Assembly: GCF_003260015.1 (NCBI RefSeq)
Contig: NZ_QCXS01000004.1
Span: forward strand, 248,001-312,000
Length of the DNA stretch: 64,000 bases
Direction of reading: 5' to 3'
Source: Nakamurella deserti
Lineage (GTDB): Bacteria > Actinomycetota > Actinomycetes > Mycobacteriales > Nakamurellaceae
In this document: positions 43,185 through 51,729 of the stretch, piece by piece
How positions within the stretch are numbered: the first letter of the stretch is position 1
Layout: each line of letters opens with the position of its first letter
Made by a program: the position numbers and the translations under genes
The notes under the pieces: model-generated
Database searches by the model: none
What the model was told of the DNA's origin: nothing
What the model saw: only the letters and a program-made list of their open reading frames with translations

Positions 43185-44043
43185 GGGCCAACTCCGGGGT
43201 CGGGTAGGCGTCGGGGCGGCGGTCGCGCAGGTGGAACATCGCCCGCCGCGCGGTGTCCAGTTCGGCGGCGAGGTCCAGCGTCGCGACGGCGAGACCGGCC
43301 TCGACGCCGGTGTCGGCGCGGATGTCGCCGCCCGGACCGACGATCTTGGCGCCGGCGACGAAGCGCAGGGACCCGAAGTGGCCGGCCTGGTTCGCCGACG
43401 CCCACACCACCTGGTTCTCCAGCGCCCTGGCCGCGTCGAACAGGTCGAACCGCTTCTTCCAGCGGTCCTCGGCGAGATCGGTCGCACCCGCCGTCCGGGC
43501 GGCGGGCCACGCCGACATGCAGGCGATGACCTCGGCGCCGTCCAGGGCCAGCGCCCGGGCGGCCTCCGGAAAAGCCTTGTCGTAGCAGATCATCATGCCC
43601 ATGCGACCGATCGGTGTGTCGAACGCGGTGAAGGCGTCGCCGGCTGCGTAGGCGAGGCTCTCGCCCAACGGTTGGTGGACCTTGCGGTGCACGCCCAGCA
43701 ACCCGTCGCCGGTCACCGCCACGGCGGTGTTGAAGCGTCGGTCGCCGTCCTGCTCGCAGAACCCGAAAGTGAGAGTCAGGTCGCCGGCCATGGTGATGAC
43801 GCGGCCGATCTCGGGACCGTCGAGGGCCAGCGCGGGCGGCAGGGTGCGCCCGGCCACCGGGGTCGCCGCATCACCGCCGGGTCCGCCGAGCGCCGACAGG
43901 TAGCCGCCCAGCGCGGCCTCCGGCAGGACGAGCAAATTACCGCCCGCCGCCCGGGTCTCGGCGATCAACCGCCCGATGGTGGTGTAGGCCTCCTCGAGGT
44001 CCCGGCCGAAGAACGCCGCCGCGGCGGCGATGGTGAGGGTCAT
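43177..44043 (-). CDS. nitC: Nit1C nitrilase, catalytically intact
   Basis: A 288-residue carbon-nitrogen hydrolase of the Nit6803/NitC group. The Glu-Lys-Cys triad is complete: Glu42 in VLPEAALGG, Lys121 in HRKVHQP and Cys153 in MMICYDKAFPE. NitC is the cluster nitrilase shown in cyanotrophic proteobacteria to be induced by cyanide and needed for growth on it. ATG 44043 overlaps the GNAT-AIR-synthase gene by 4 bp. Its natural substrate is still unclear. A paralog with a ruined active site lies at the head of the same cluster. Confidence 0.9.
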   Translation of the reverse strand: MTLTIAAAAAFFGRDLEEAYTTIGRLIAETRAAGGNLLVLPEAALGGYLSALGGPGGDAATPVAGRTLPPALALDGPEIGRVITMAGDLTLTFGFCEQDGDRRFNTAVAVTGDGLLGVHRKVHQPLGESLAYAAGDAFTAFDTPIGRMGMMICYDKAFPEAARALALDGAEVIACMSAWPAARTAGATDLAEDRWKKRFDLFDAARALENQVVWASANQAGHFGSLRFVAGAKIVGPGGDIRADTGVEAGLAVATLDLAAELDTARRAMFHLRDRRPDAYPTPELAHA

Positions 44044-45491
44044 GCGGGTCCCAATCCGGTGAGGGTGGTGACGGCGTCGGTGGTCTCGCCGTCCGGCCAG
44101 CGGAGGCGGACGCCGGGGGCGGCCGTCAGCTCGCCGCAGACGGCGCTGGTGGCCGGACCGGCCGGTGCGACGGGGCGGTCGGCGGCGTCGGTGGTGAGCA
44201 TCGCGAACCCCGGGAAGCAGGTGAGCCAGTCACCGGCGGTGGCGCCGGCGGGTCGCGGTACCGCCGCGACGTCGAGGACGGCGCCGGTGCCGCTGGACTC
44301 GGCGAGCATCCCCAGGGTGCCGACGGCACCGGCCATGCTGACGTCCTTGGCCGCCGCCGGGGCCGTGCGCGCCACGAACGAGGCCATCGTGCGCAGCTCG
44401 GCTGCCGACCGGGTGGACGTCGAGTCCCACTGGGCGCCGGTGTAACCCGGTCGCCAACCCCCGCCGAGATCGGCGGTCACCGTGACCCTGTGCCCGACCC
44501 GGCCGCCGCCGGCCGGGACCGGCCGGTCGGTCCGGCCGAGCGCGGTGACCGACAGGGACGCCGGCACCCCGAACTGGGTGTGTCCGCCCAGCACCGGCAC
44601 GCCCCAGGCCCGGGAGGCGTCCCGCAGCCCGCTGACGATGCGACGGGCGAACGAGGCGTCCCGGGCACCGATCGCGTCGAGCAGCCCGACCGGAGCTGCC
44701 CCCATCGCGGACAGGTCGTTGACGTTGACCAGGACCGCGCACCAACCGGCCCACTCGGGGCTGCGCTCCACCATCGTCGGCAGGATCGCGTCGCACGCGG
44801 CGATGACGTCCGTGCCGGGCACCGGGGCACCGTCGTCGCCGACGAAACCGCCGCCGCCGAGGCCGGTCACGCCGTCGCGGAAGGGTTCCAACACCGACGC
44901 CAGGGCGGCCTTGGTGGCGGACGCGAGCCGCGCGATCCGGTCGATCGGATAGCGCATCTCGACGTGGGGCAGACCGTGCCGGTCCAGGGTGCGGATGGTG
45001 TCCCAGCCCAACCGGCGGAACAGGGTCTCGTTCCGTCCCTGCACCATGGCGTCGAACCGCAGGACGCCGGCGGACTCGGCGGCGGCGCAGGCCGCCCGGA
45101 TCAGCGCCGCACCCACACCGCGGAGCGCCTGTCCGTCCCGGCTGACCACCAGCCGGGAGCCGGCCCACCAACCGATGTCAGGTCCGCGACCGGCGGGAGC
45201 CAACCGGACACCGCCGACGATGTGCCCGCCCGCGCGGGCCACGATGACCACGGTGCGGGGGTCGTCGTCGACGTCGTCCCGGTCGCTGCCGGTGAACAGC
45301 TGCTGACGCTCCACGAAGGCCGCTCGCCGCAGCCGGTGGTAGGCGGCCAGGTCCGCGGCCGTCTCCGCCCGGGACAGCAGGAACGGTGCGGCGGCGGTGG
45401 CGGTGCGCGGCCCGCCGGTGAGCACGCTGACGTCCAGCGGGCCGGCCGTCGGTGTCGTCGGTGGGGCCGGCGTGGTGATCTCGCTGCGCAC
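44040..45491 (-). CDS. GNAT-AIR-synthase fusion (MSMEG_0567 family)
   Basis: A 483-residue two-domain protein. The N-terminal 170 residues form a GNAT acyltransferase (VRLAPAGRG...GVGAALIRAACAAAE); the remainder is a PurM/AIR-synthase-like ATP-binding domain (DGVTGLGGGGFVGDD, KDVSMAGAVGTLGMLAES). In Pseudomonas Nit1C clusters the two parts are separate genes (nitE, nitF); here, as in mycobacterial MSMEG_0567, they are fused. It starts at GTG 45491, one base after the radical SAM stop. ATP-dependent ring closure or amide activation is plausible; no product is known. Confidence 0.88.
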   Translation of the reverse strand: MRSEITTPAPPTTPTAGPLDVSVLTGGPRTATAAAPFLLSRAETAADLAAYHRLRRAAFVERQQLFTGSDRDDVDDDPRTVVIVARAGGHIVGGVRLAPAGRGPDIGWWAGSRLVVSRDGQALRGVGAALIRAACAAAESAGVLRFDAMVQGRNETLFRRLGWDTIRTLDRHGLPHVEMRYPIDRIARLASATKAALASVLEPFRDGVTGLGGGGFVGDDGAPVPGTDVIAACDAILPTMVERSPEWAGWCAVLVNVNDLSAMGAAPVGLLDAIGARDASFARRIVSGLRDASRAWGVPVLGGHTQFGVPASLSVTALGRTDRPVPAGGGRVGHRVTVTADLGGGWRPGYTGAQWDSTSTRSAAELRTMASFVARTAPAAAKDVSMAGAVGTLGMLAESSGTGAVLDVAAVPRPAGATAGDWLTCFPGFAMLTTDAADRPVAPAGPATSAVCGELTAAPGVRLRWPDGETTDAVTTLTGLGPA

Positions 45492-45492
45492 C

Positions 45493-46548
45493 TCAGGCCC
45501 CCACGCTCGACAGCAGGCCGCAGGCGCCGCACGCCGCGCACCCGGCCTTCTGGTCCGCACCGCGCATCCCGGACGACACGAGGAGTGCGCCGACCCGGCG
45601 GCTGACATCCTCGAGGACGTGCGCCCGCGGGGCGGCGGCGCCGTCGGCGGCGGCCAGGGTGCCGGCCAGCGGTCGGAAGGGCACCACGAAGGGATACACG
45701 CCCATCTCGACGAGTTCCCGGGCGGCGGCGACGAGTTCATCGGGGTCCTCGCCGAGGCCGACGAGGAGGTAGGTGGAGACCTGGTTCCGGCCGAACACCC
45801 GGACCGCCTCGCGCCAGGCGGCGCGGTACTCGTCGAGGCTCACCGTGGACTTGCCGGGCATCCAGGCGCGCCGGACGCGCTCGTCCATCGACTCGACGTG
45901 GATGCCGATGGACGACGCCCCCGCTTCGAACAGGTCGGTGAGGGTGGCGAGGTCGCCGGGCGGTTCGCACTGCACCTGGATGGGCAGCTCGGGCACGGCG
46001 GCCTTCACCGCCCGGACGCACCGCGCCAGATGGACCGCGCCGCGGTCCCGGCCGGCGGACGTGCCGGTGGTCATCACCATCTGCCGCACCCCGTCGAGAT
46101 CCACCGCGGCACGAGCCACCTCGGCCAGTTGAGCCGGGGTCTTGACCGCTGTGGTGGCCCCGGCCCGCAGCGACGTCTCGATCGCACAGAACCGGCAGCG
46201 GTCGGCCTCGCCGTAACGCACACAGGTCTGGACGACGGTGGTGGCCAGCACGTCCCGGCCGTGCAGTCGGGCGAGCTTCTCGTAGGGCACGCCGTCGGCG
46301 GTGGACCGGTCGTAGAACCGTGGCCGGTCCACCACCGTGAGATCGAGTCCGGTGTCGTCCCCGTCGTACAGGATGCGGTCGCCGACCACCTGGTACGGGC
46401 TGTCCTGATTGCGCGGGATGGCGGCGTTGAGTCCACCGACGACCACGTGACCGTCGTCGCTGGGACCCGCTCCGGTGCCGCGCTTCACGGGTGCATCGAA
46501 GCGGAAACCCTTAAGGGCCAGATCCACTCGTGTGCTCAGGGACGACAT
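45493..46548 (-). CDS. nitD: Nit1C radical SAM protein (MSMEG_0568 family)
   Basis: A 351-residue radical SAM enzyme of the Nit1C group. The cluster-binding cysteines are Cys109, Cys118 and Cys121, spaced CX8CX2C instead of the textbook CX3CX2C, within CVRYGEADRCRFC. A second Cys motif, CX2CX2C at 337-343 near the C-terminus, may hold an extra iron-sulfur cluster. The barrel motifs TTGTSAGRDRG and YLLVGLGEDPDEL are present. It follows the MSMEG_0572-type gene by 10 bp. The reaction is unknown. Confidence 0.9.
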   Translation of the reverse strand: MSSLSTRVDLALKGFRFDAPVKRGTGAGPSDDGHVVVGGLNAAIPRNQDSPYQVVGDRILYDGDDTGLDLTVVDRPRFYDRSTADGVPYEKLARLHGRDVLATTVVQTCVRYGEADRCRFCAIETSLRAGATTAVKTPAQLAEVARAAVDLDGVRQMVMTTGTSAGRDRGAVHLARCVRAVKAAVPELPIQVQCEPPGDLATLTDLFEAGASSIGIHVESMDERVRRAWMPGKSTVSLDEYRAAWREAVRVFGRNQVSTYLLVGLGEDPDELVAAARELVEMGVYPFVVPFRPLAGTLAAADGAAAPRAHVLEDVSRRVGALLVSSGMRGADQKAGCAACGACGLLSSVGA

Positions 46549-46558
46549 CGGGGCCCCG

Positions 46559-47080
46559 TCAGAGGTTGTAGGTCGAGTTGATGATGGCGCCCTTGCGCGC
46601 GAAGTGGATCAGCGCGTCCTGGACGTCCAACGGGTGGCACGGGATGACTCCGGGGATGAGGTCCTCCTCGCGCAGTCCGTGCAACGACAGCCCGAAACGG
46701 CAGCAGAACACCGTGCCGCCCTCGGCGATGAACGTCTCCAACGAGTTGTTGATGTTCTGCTCGCCGGGGAACGCCGAATCGCCGGTCGTCGGGAAACCGC
46801 GGGTCGCCATGCAGTTCATCGAGCCCGGACCGTAGAAGTACAGGACCGACTCGAAGCCCTTCCGCAACGCGCGGGTCGCCTGCAGGATGGCCACGAAGCT
46901 GACCGACGATTCGTGCGCGATGCCGTGCACCAGCGTCAGGTAGGACTCACCCTCCTCGGCCTGGTAGTCGGGGAAGATCTTGGTACTGCCGTAGATGGTG
47001 CTGCCCTTCGGCAGTGACGGATGCGGGATCTCGGCGACGGACTTCGCGATGTTGGCGGTGATGGACTCGTCGAACGGCAT
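46559..47080 (-). CDS. MSMEG_0572/Sll0783-family nitrogen-starvation protein
   Basis: A 173-residue conserved Nit1C protein (NitB-like), annotated in cyanobacteria as nitrogen-starvation induced. It has a DsrE-like look: VLYFYGPGSMNCMATRGFP and GTVFCCRFGLSLHGLREEDL hold Cys residues that could carry a thiol intermediate. Initiated at ATG 47080. It lies between the amidohydrolase and radical SAM genes. Confidence 0.87.
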   Translation of the reverse strand: MPFDESITANIAKSVAEIPHPSLPKGSTIYGSTKIFPDYQAEEGESYLTLVHGIAHESSVSFVAILQATRALRKGFESVLYFYGPGSMNCMATRGFPTTGDSAFPGEQNINNSLETFIAEGGTVFCCRFGLSLHGLREEDLIPGVIPCHPLDVQDALIHFARKGAIINSTYNL

Positions 47081-47190
47081 TTCCGGGGTCCTCTCGAGTG
47101 CGGTGCGGGGATGTGGGTCGGCGGTGCGGTACAGCGTCTCGACCGCGCTGTCGAGGGACCGGGGGAGGTGGCGGCTCAGCCACCGGCGGG

Positions 47191-48018
47191 TCAGGCGTAC
47201 AGGCGGTGGAAGTTGTCGTAGCGCATCATCTGGGCGAGTTCACCGTCAGCGACGGCGTTGTCGAGCCGCGCGAGTTCACCGGCGTGGTCGCCCCAGGGCT
47301 CGTCGCTGGCGAACAGGACACGGTCGTGACCCAGGCCGTGACGGTCGATCTCGGCGGCGAGCCACCGGGGCGCGAACCCGATCGCCCAGCTGGTGTCGGT
47401 GTAGACCTGCTTGCCGGCACGGATCCAGTCGAAGAACCGTCCGGAGATGAGCTTGATGTGGCCGCTCATCCCGCCGCCCAGGTGGACCAGGTGGATCTTC
47501 ACGTCGTCGCCGTAGCGGTCGACGAGCGTTCCCACTCTGTCGATGTCGGAGGCGGCCCCGGGGGAGGTGTGGATGTGGACGACGAGATCGTGGCTGCGGG
47601 CGGTGTCGAAGATGCGGGTCAGCTGCGGCTGGGAGGCCGGGTCGTCGGCGCCCCCGCCGAGCAGGAAGCTCGTCTTGAGCGCTTTGACGCCCGCCTCACC
47701 GGCGAGGGCCAGCGCCGTGTCGTTGAGAGCGGCGTCCTGTTCGCGGGGGGACACCCAGAGCCCGCAGACGACGCGTTCGTCCTTGGTGGCGGCTTCGACG
47801 ACGAGTTCGTTCAGGGCGAACGACGACGCCGGGTCGGGGACCCCGTAGTTCGGGATGACCAACGCCCGCTCGGTCCGCTCGCGCGCGAGATCGTCCATGA
47901 GCTCAGAGATTTCGGCCCTGGCGTTGACATCCGGGTTGACGGGGGGGCCGCCGTAGAACGAGTGAGCGGGCAGTCTCCCCAGGTGCCGGTGGGCATCGGC
48001 CAGCGGTGTGGGGGGCAT
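47191..48018 (-). CDS. Amidohydrolase-2-family metal-dependent hydrolase
   Basis: A 275-residue TIM-barrel amidohydrolase of the amidohydrolase-2/ACMSD-like group. Metal ligands are visible as DAHRHLG near the N-terminus (HxH), His in VVHIHTSPG, the His pair region KIHLVHLGG and the late Asp in FASDEPWGDH. These enzymes hydrolyse C-N bonds or decarboxylate. It is not a core Nit1C gene, but it is co-directional and sits inside this cluster, so it may act on the nitrilase or radical SAM product. ATG 48018 is the best start. Confidence 0.83.
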   Translation of the reverse strand: MPPTPLADAHRHLGRLPAHSFYGGPPVNPDVNARAEISELMDDLARERTERALVIPNYGVPDPASSFALNELVVEAATKDERVVCGLWVSPREQDAALNDTALALAGEAGVKALKTSFLLGGGADDPASQPQLTRIFDTARSHDLVVHIHTSPGAASDIDRVGTLVDRYGDDVKIHLVHLGGGMSGHIKLISGRFFDWIRAGKQVYTDTSWAIGFAPRWLAAEIDRHGLGHDRVLFASDEPWGDHAGELARLDNAVADGELAQMMRYDNFHRLYA

Positions 48019-48113
48019 GCGTCCAGTAAGCGGGCGCAGTGTGTCGGGTGGGTTCAGTCGTGAACAACACCAGATGTCGGGACCGCCGAATCGTGTCACG
48101 CGATCGCAACACG

Positions 48114-49232
48114 TCAGCTCCCGGCGGGCCCGTCGAGCAACCGTCGGTACAGCGTGACGTGGGCGGCGGCGGCCGAGTCCCACGAGAGGGACCGCGCCAG
48201 TCGGCGACCCGCTTCCGCCGGCGGCGGGAGCGTCGTGGGGTCGAGGACGTCGGCCAGGGCGGCGGCGATGGCCGGGACGTCGGCGGCGAATCGCACGGCG
48301 TCGCCGAACACCTCGCGGAGCACCGGCAGATCTCGGGCGACCACCGGCACACCGGCTGCCAGAGCCTCCATCGCGGCGAGCCCGAAGCCCTCCTTGGTGG
48401 AGACGAAGGGGAACGCGGCCGCCGCGGCGACCAGGCTCGGCAGCGTGTCATCGTCGACGACGCCCAGCTGCACCGGCTCGACCCCGAGTGCGGCGGCCCG
48501 CCGGTCGAAGGTGGCGCGGTAGTCCCGGTAGTCGAAGAGCGTCTCGCCGCCGGCGATGACCAGCGCGACGTCGGGGAAGCGGTCGCGCACCGCGGCGAAG
48601 GCCTCCAACAGGTCCAGGGTGCCCTTGCGTGGCTCGATGCCGCCCACCGCCAGCACGTAGCGGCCGAGCCGGTTCCTCCACCGCCGGCGGCCGTCGAGAC
48701 CGGCGGCACCGGAGGCCTTCTCGAAGCGGGCGGCGTCGACGCCGTTCGGGATCACGGCGGCGGTGCGGTGCCAGCCCGCGGCGACCTCCGCAGCGACGGC
48801 GGCCGACACGCAGACCAGTGCGCGTGGCCGGGAGACGGCCCGGTCGTGACAGGCGACGAGCTCCGGGGTGCTGAACGTGTCCAGGTGGTGCACCGTGCGG
48901 ACGCAGTCGTCCACGGCGTTGGCGCTGATGCAGTCCTGGGCGTGGACGACGTCGTAGTCGTCCGGCCGCATCGCCGCTCGCATCACCGCGATGGAGCGGG
49001 CGATGCGGGCACCGACGGATTCGTCGTCCACCGGCGGGAAGTCGACGATGCGGATTCCGACCGCCGGGTCCACCTGCCGGAAGAACGCGCGGTCGCCGCC
49101 GCGGCCGAGGGTCCAGACGTCGACCGCCGTCCCGGCGCGGACGAGCGCCTCGGCGAGCGCGAGCGTGTGCACGACACCACCGCGGGGCTTGGTGGAATAG
49201 GTCATCAGGGCGACCCGCAACGGTGGCGTCAC
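48114..49232 (-). CDS. MSMEG_0565-family glycosyltransferase
   Basis: A 372-residue GT4-type (GT-B fold) glycosyltransferase. The N-terminal sugar-acceptor lobe starts LRVALMTYSTKPRGGVVHTL; the C-terminal donor lobe has FVSTKEGFGLAAMEALAAGVPVVARDLPVLREV, with the EX7E motif typical of retaining enzymes. GTG 49232 overlaps the upstream pseudo-nitrilase stop by 4 bp. Its membership in MSMEG_0565-0572 clusters suggests that the cluster makes a glycosylated small molecule, beyond simple nitrogen assimilation; that is inference. Confidence 0.87.
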   Translation of the reverse strand: MTPPLRVALMTYSTKPRGGVVHTLALAEALVRAGTAVDVWTLGRGGDRAFFRQVDPAVGIRIVDFPPVDDESVGARIARSIAVMRAAMRPDDYDVVHAQDCISANAVDDCVRTVHHLDTFSTPELVACHDRAVSRPRALVCVSAAVAAEVAAGWHRTAAVIPNGVDAARFEKASGAAGLDGRRRWRNRLGRYVLAVGGIEPRKGTLDLLEAFAAVRDRFPDVALVIAGGETLFDYRDYRATFDRRAAALGVEPVQLGVVDDDTLPSLVAAAAAFPFVSTKEGFGLAAMEALAAGVPVVARDLPVLREVFGDAVRFAADVPAIAAALADVLDPTTLPPPAEAGRRLARSLSWDSAAAAHVTLYRRLLDGPAGS

Positions 49233-50083
49233 CTGCTCTCGGCCAGGTAGGTGTCCGGCCGTCGCTCAGCGAGGTGGTGCAGCACCCGCCGCGCCCGGGT
49301 GACCTCGGCGTGGACGTCGAGGTCGGTGAGGGCGATGCCACCCTTCGTCCAGGTGCGGGCGAGTACGTCACCGCCGGGACCCACCACCTTGGCCTGACCG
49401 AGGAAGCGCAGCCCGCCGAGGACGCCGGTCTGGTTGGCCGAGACGACGACGACCTGGTTCTCGGCGGCGCGGGCGCAGTCGTAGAGGTCGAACAACCGTG
49501 ACTGCCGGTCCTGCGGGATCCGGGCGGCGCGGTCGGTGACACTGGCCGGCCATGCGGACAGACAGCCGATGATCTCGGCGCCGCTCCGGGCCAGGGTGCG
49601 GGCCGACTCGGGGAACGTCTTGTCGTAGTCGATGAGCATCCCCATCCGCCCGACCGGAGTGTCGAAAGCGGTGAAGGCATCACCCGCCGCGTAGGCCAAC
49701 GACTCACCTGCCGGCTGGTGGACCTTGCGGTGACGACCGAGAATCCCGTCTCCGCTGACACACCAGGCGGCGTTGTAGCGGGTGCCGGCGGCGAGCTCGG
49801 TGAAGCCGAAACACACGGTCATCGGACCGGCCATCGCCACGACCGCCGCGAGTTCCGGCGCATCGAACGCGAGAGCAGGGGGCAGCTCGTCAGGGTCGGG
49901 ATGGCGTAGATCGGGCAGGTAACCACCCAGGGTGGCGTCGGGAAGCACGAGCAGATCGACCTGCCGGCGGCGGGCGTCCTCGACGATTCCGGCCACCTTC
50001 ACCAGGGCTCGTGCGACATCCCGGCCGAAGTGCCCGGCGACCGCGGCCAACCGCAGCGGACGACCGGCCACAGGTACGCGCAT
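49229..50083 (-). CDS. Nitrilase-fold pseudoenzyme (catalytic Glu and Cys replaced)
   Basis: A 284-residue carbon-nitrogen hydrolase paralog of the cluster nitrilase, near-identical over the central HRKVHQPxGESLAYAAGD region. The triad is altered: Asp49 in VLPDATLGG replaces Glu, Lys120 is kept, and Asp152 in MLIDYDKTFPE replaces the nucleophilic Cys. Without Cys it cannot do standard nitrilase chemistry. ATG 50083 is chosen because AGGG lies 8 bp upstream; GTG 50107 is an alternative. It leads the operon and overlaps the glycosyltransferase gene. A structural or regulatory partner of the active nitrilase is plausible, as such enzymes oligomerise. Confidence 0.87.
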   Translation of the reverse strand: MRVPVAGRPLRLAAVAGHFGRDVARALVKVAGIVEDARRRQVDLLVLPDATLGGYLPDLRHPDPDELPPALAFDAPELAAVVAMAGPMTVCFGFTELAAGTRYNAAWCVSGDGILGRHRKVHQPAGESLAYAAGDAFTAFDTPVGRMGMLIDYDKTFPESARTLARSGAEIIGCLSAWPASVTDRAARIPQDRQSRLFDLYDCARAAENQVVVVSANQTGVLGGLRFLGQAKVVGPGGDVLARTWTKGGIALTDLDVHAEVTRARRVLHHLAERRPDTYLAESR

Positions 50084-50438
50084 GTCGGCCACCCTAAGGG
50101 ATCCCACGAATCCGCTGACCGACCCGCAGGTGGCCCGGAACAGCCGGCGGCGGGCCTCTGGTCCGGACCGACGCCGCGACGGACGCCGATCGTCACAGCG
50201 TCATCCATCGGCAGCCGACTCTGCGCACATCACGCGTCCGAGCACTGTGAGAAGTAGTTGACGCTGCTGTCACCAACGGTGAGTGAGCACGAAACGAGCG
50301 GTACCCACCATTCGAGGTGTCCGCCCCGGGACTGGCACCTGGCCAGCGTCCTCGGATCGCCGCCGCCTCCGGACGAATCATCCCCGGCGACGTCCAGCGC
50401 TGGACCACCGGCCACTCCCTGACGAAGGAACAACGACC
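50084..50438. other. Divergent promoter region
   Basis: About 355 bp between the Nit1C-like cluster and the exported redox operon. A TTGACG hexamer at 50258-50263 is a possible -35 box for the plus-strand operon, but no convincing -10 follows at 17 bp. No small gene is supported. Confidence 0.4.
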
Positions 50439-51677
50439 ATGACCGAACGCACCCTCAGCGGCGTGCCGAACCGCCGCCTCTTCCTGGCCGGCTCCGCCGG
50501 CGCCGCCGGCATCGCCGCGCTCGCGGCCTGCTCCAGCAACGACGACACCCCTGCGGCCACCGCGTCGTCCGCCACGGCGACACCGGCCGGCCAGTTCGAC
50601 GAGGTGACGAATGCCGGCGGCAAGCTGGGCTGGGCCGGGATGGCCGTCATCGGTGCCGGTCAGAGCAACAAGCTGATGATCATCGACGCGAAGTACCACA
50701 AGATCGTCACCACCATCTACAACGAGGGCGCCTTCAACGAGCGCACCGATCCGTCGAAGTACCCGAATGTCCGTGATTCGCACGCCATCGTGTTCACCAA
50801 GGACTTCAAGCGGATGTTCACCGCCAGCGCCTTCACCTACGAGGTCTCCACCATCATCGAATACGACCCGATCACCCTCCGGGAGGTGGCCCGGGTCGAC
50901 GCCGGAACCGGTTCTCACCACATCGCTCTCACCCCGGACGACAAGTTCCTCTACGTCGCCAACCAGTACGGCGCCGACCTCACCGTCATCGACACGGCGA
51001 CGATGACGGTCACGACCACGCTGCCGGTCGGTGAGGGCCCCGACTACATCTCACCGAGCATGTACTGGGACGGTCTGGCCATCGACAGTCCCTACATGTT
51101 CGTCACGGTCGACGGCGCGAAGACCATCGCGGTCATCGACTGGAAGAAGAACGAGATCGCCAAGCAGATCCCGATTCCCGCGTCGGCCCACGGGGTCAAC
51201 CTGACCGCCGACGGGAAGCACTGCTGGGTCGCCGGTCTGGCTTTCAAGGAGGTGTGGCAGATCGACGTCGCCAGCCTGGAGATCATCAAGAAGCTGCCCA
51301 TCCCGGGATCGCCCGTCCACATCAGTCCCAGCCCGGACAACAAGTACGTCTACATCACGACCGCGGACGACCTGATCTACAAGGTCGACACCACCACCTA
51401 CCAGACCCTCTGGCAGGCAGAGGGAACCGTCATCCCCGCCCACACCGGTCTCACCCCTGACGGTAAGGAACTGTGGACGCTCAACCACGGAATGGACACC
51501 GAGCGGTACCCCTACCTGCTCGGCGGACAACCCGTCGAGGGCGTCCAAATCTGGGACACCGAGACCGGCGCGCTCATCGGCGAGATCCCGCACGAGGCGA
51601 TGCCCCACGAGATCCAGTTCGTGCCGTACGCCGCCTTCGGCACGCCCACTCCCCAGCAGGACATCAGCACCGGCTGA
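50439..51677 (+). CDS. YVTN-type beta-propeller Tat lipoprotein
   Basis: A 412-residue exported protein. The signal has a twin-arginine motif NRRLFLAG and a lipobox ALAAC with Cys31, so it should be folded in the cytoplasm, exported by Tat and lipid-anchored. The rest is a seven-bladed YVTN/cytochrome-cd1-like propeller, with blades such as HHIALTPDDKFLYVANQYGA and VHISPSPDNKYVYITTADD. No heme motif is present. It begins the operon with a Rieske protein and copper genes, suggesting a redox-accessory or metal-carrying role; the propeller alone does not show which. Confidence 0.85.
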   Translation: MTERTLSGVPNRRLFLAGSAGAAGIAALAACSSNDDTPAATASSATATPAGQFDEVTNAGGKLGWAGMAVIGAGQSNKLMIIDAKYHKIVTTIYNEGAFNERTDPSKYPNVRDSHAIVFTKDFKRMFTASAFTYEVSTIIEYDPITLREVARVDAGTGSHHIALTPDDKFLYVANQYGADLTVIDTATMTVTTTLPVGEGPDYISPSMYWDGLAIDSPYMFVTVDGAKTIAVIDWKKNEIAKQIPIPASAHGVNLTADGKHCWVAGLAFKEVWQIDVASLEIIKKLPIPGSPVHISPSPDNKYVYITTADDLIYKVDTTTYQTLWQAEGTVIPAHTGLTPDGKELWTLNHGMDTERYPYLLGGQPVEGVQIWDTETGALIGEIPHEAMPHEIQFVPYAAFGTPTPQQDISTG

Positions 51678-51729
51678 CGGCCGCCCGCCCGCCCGTCCGC
51701 CCTCCCCCGCGCCTCGTCAGGAGATCTTC

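Noticed and set aside
50193-50921. 242-codon minus-strand frame
   Set aside because: It is antisense to the start of the propeller lipoprotein gene and shows only Gly/Val/Asp-rich shadow sequence.
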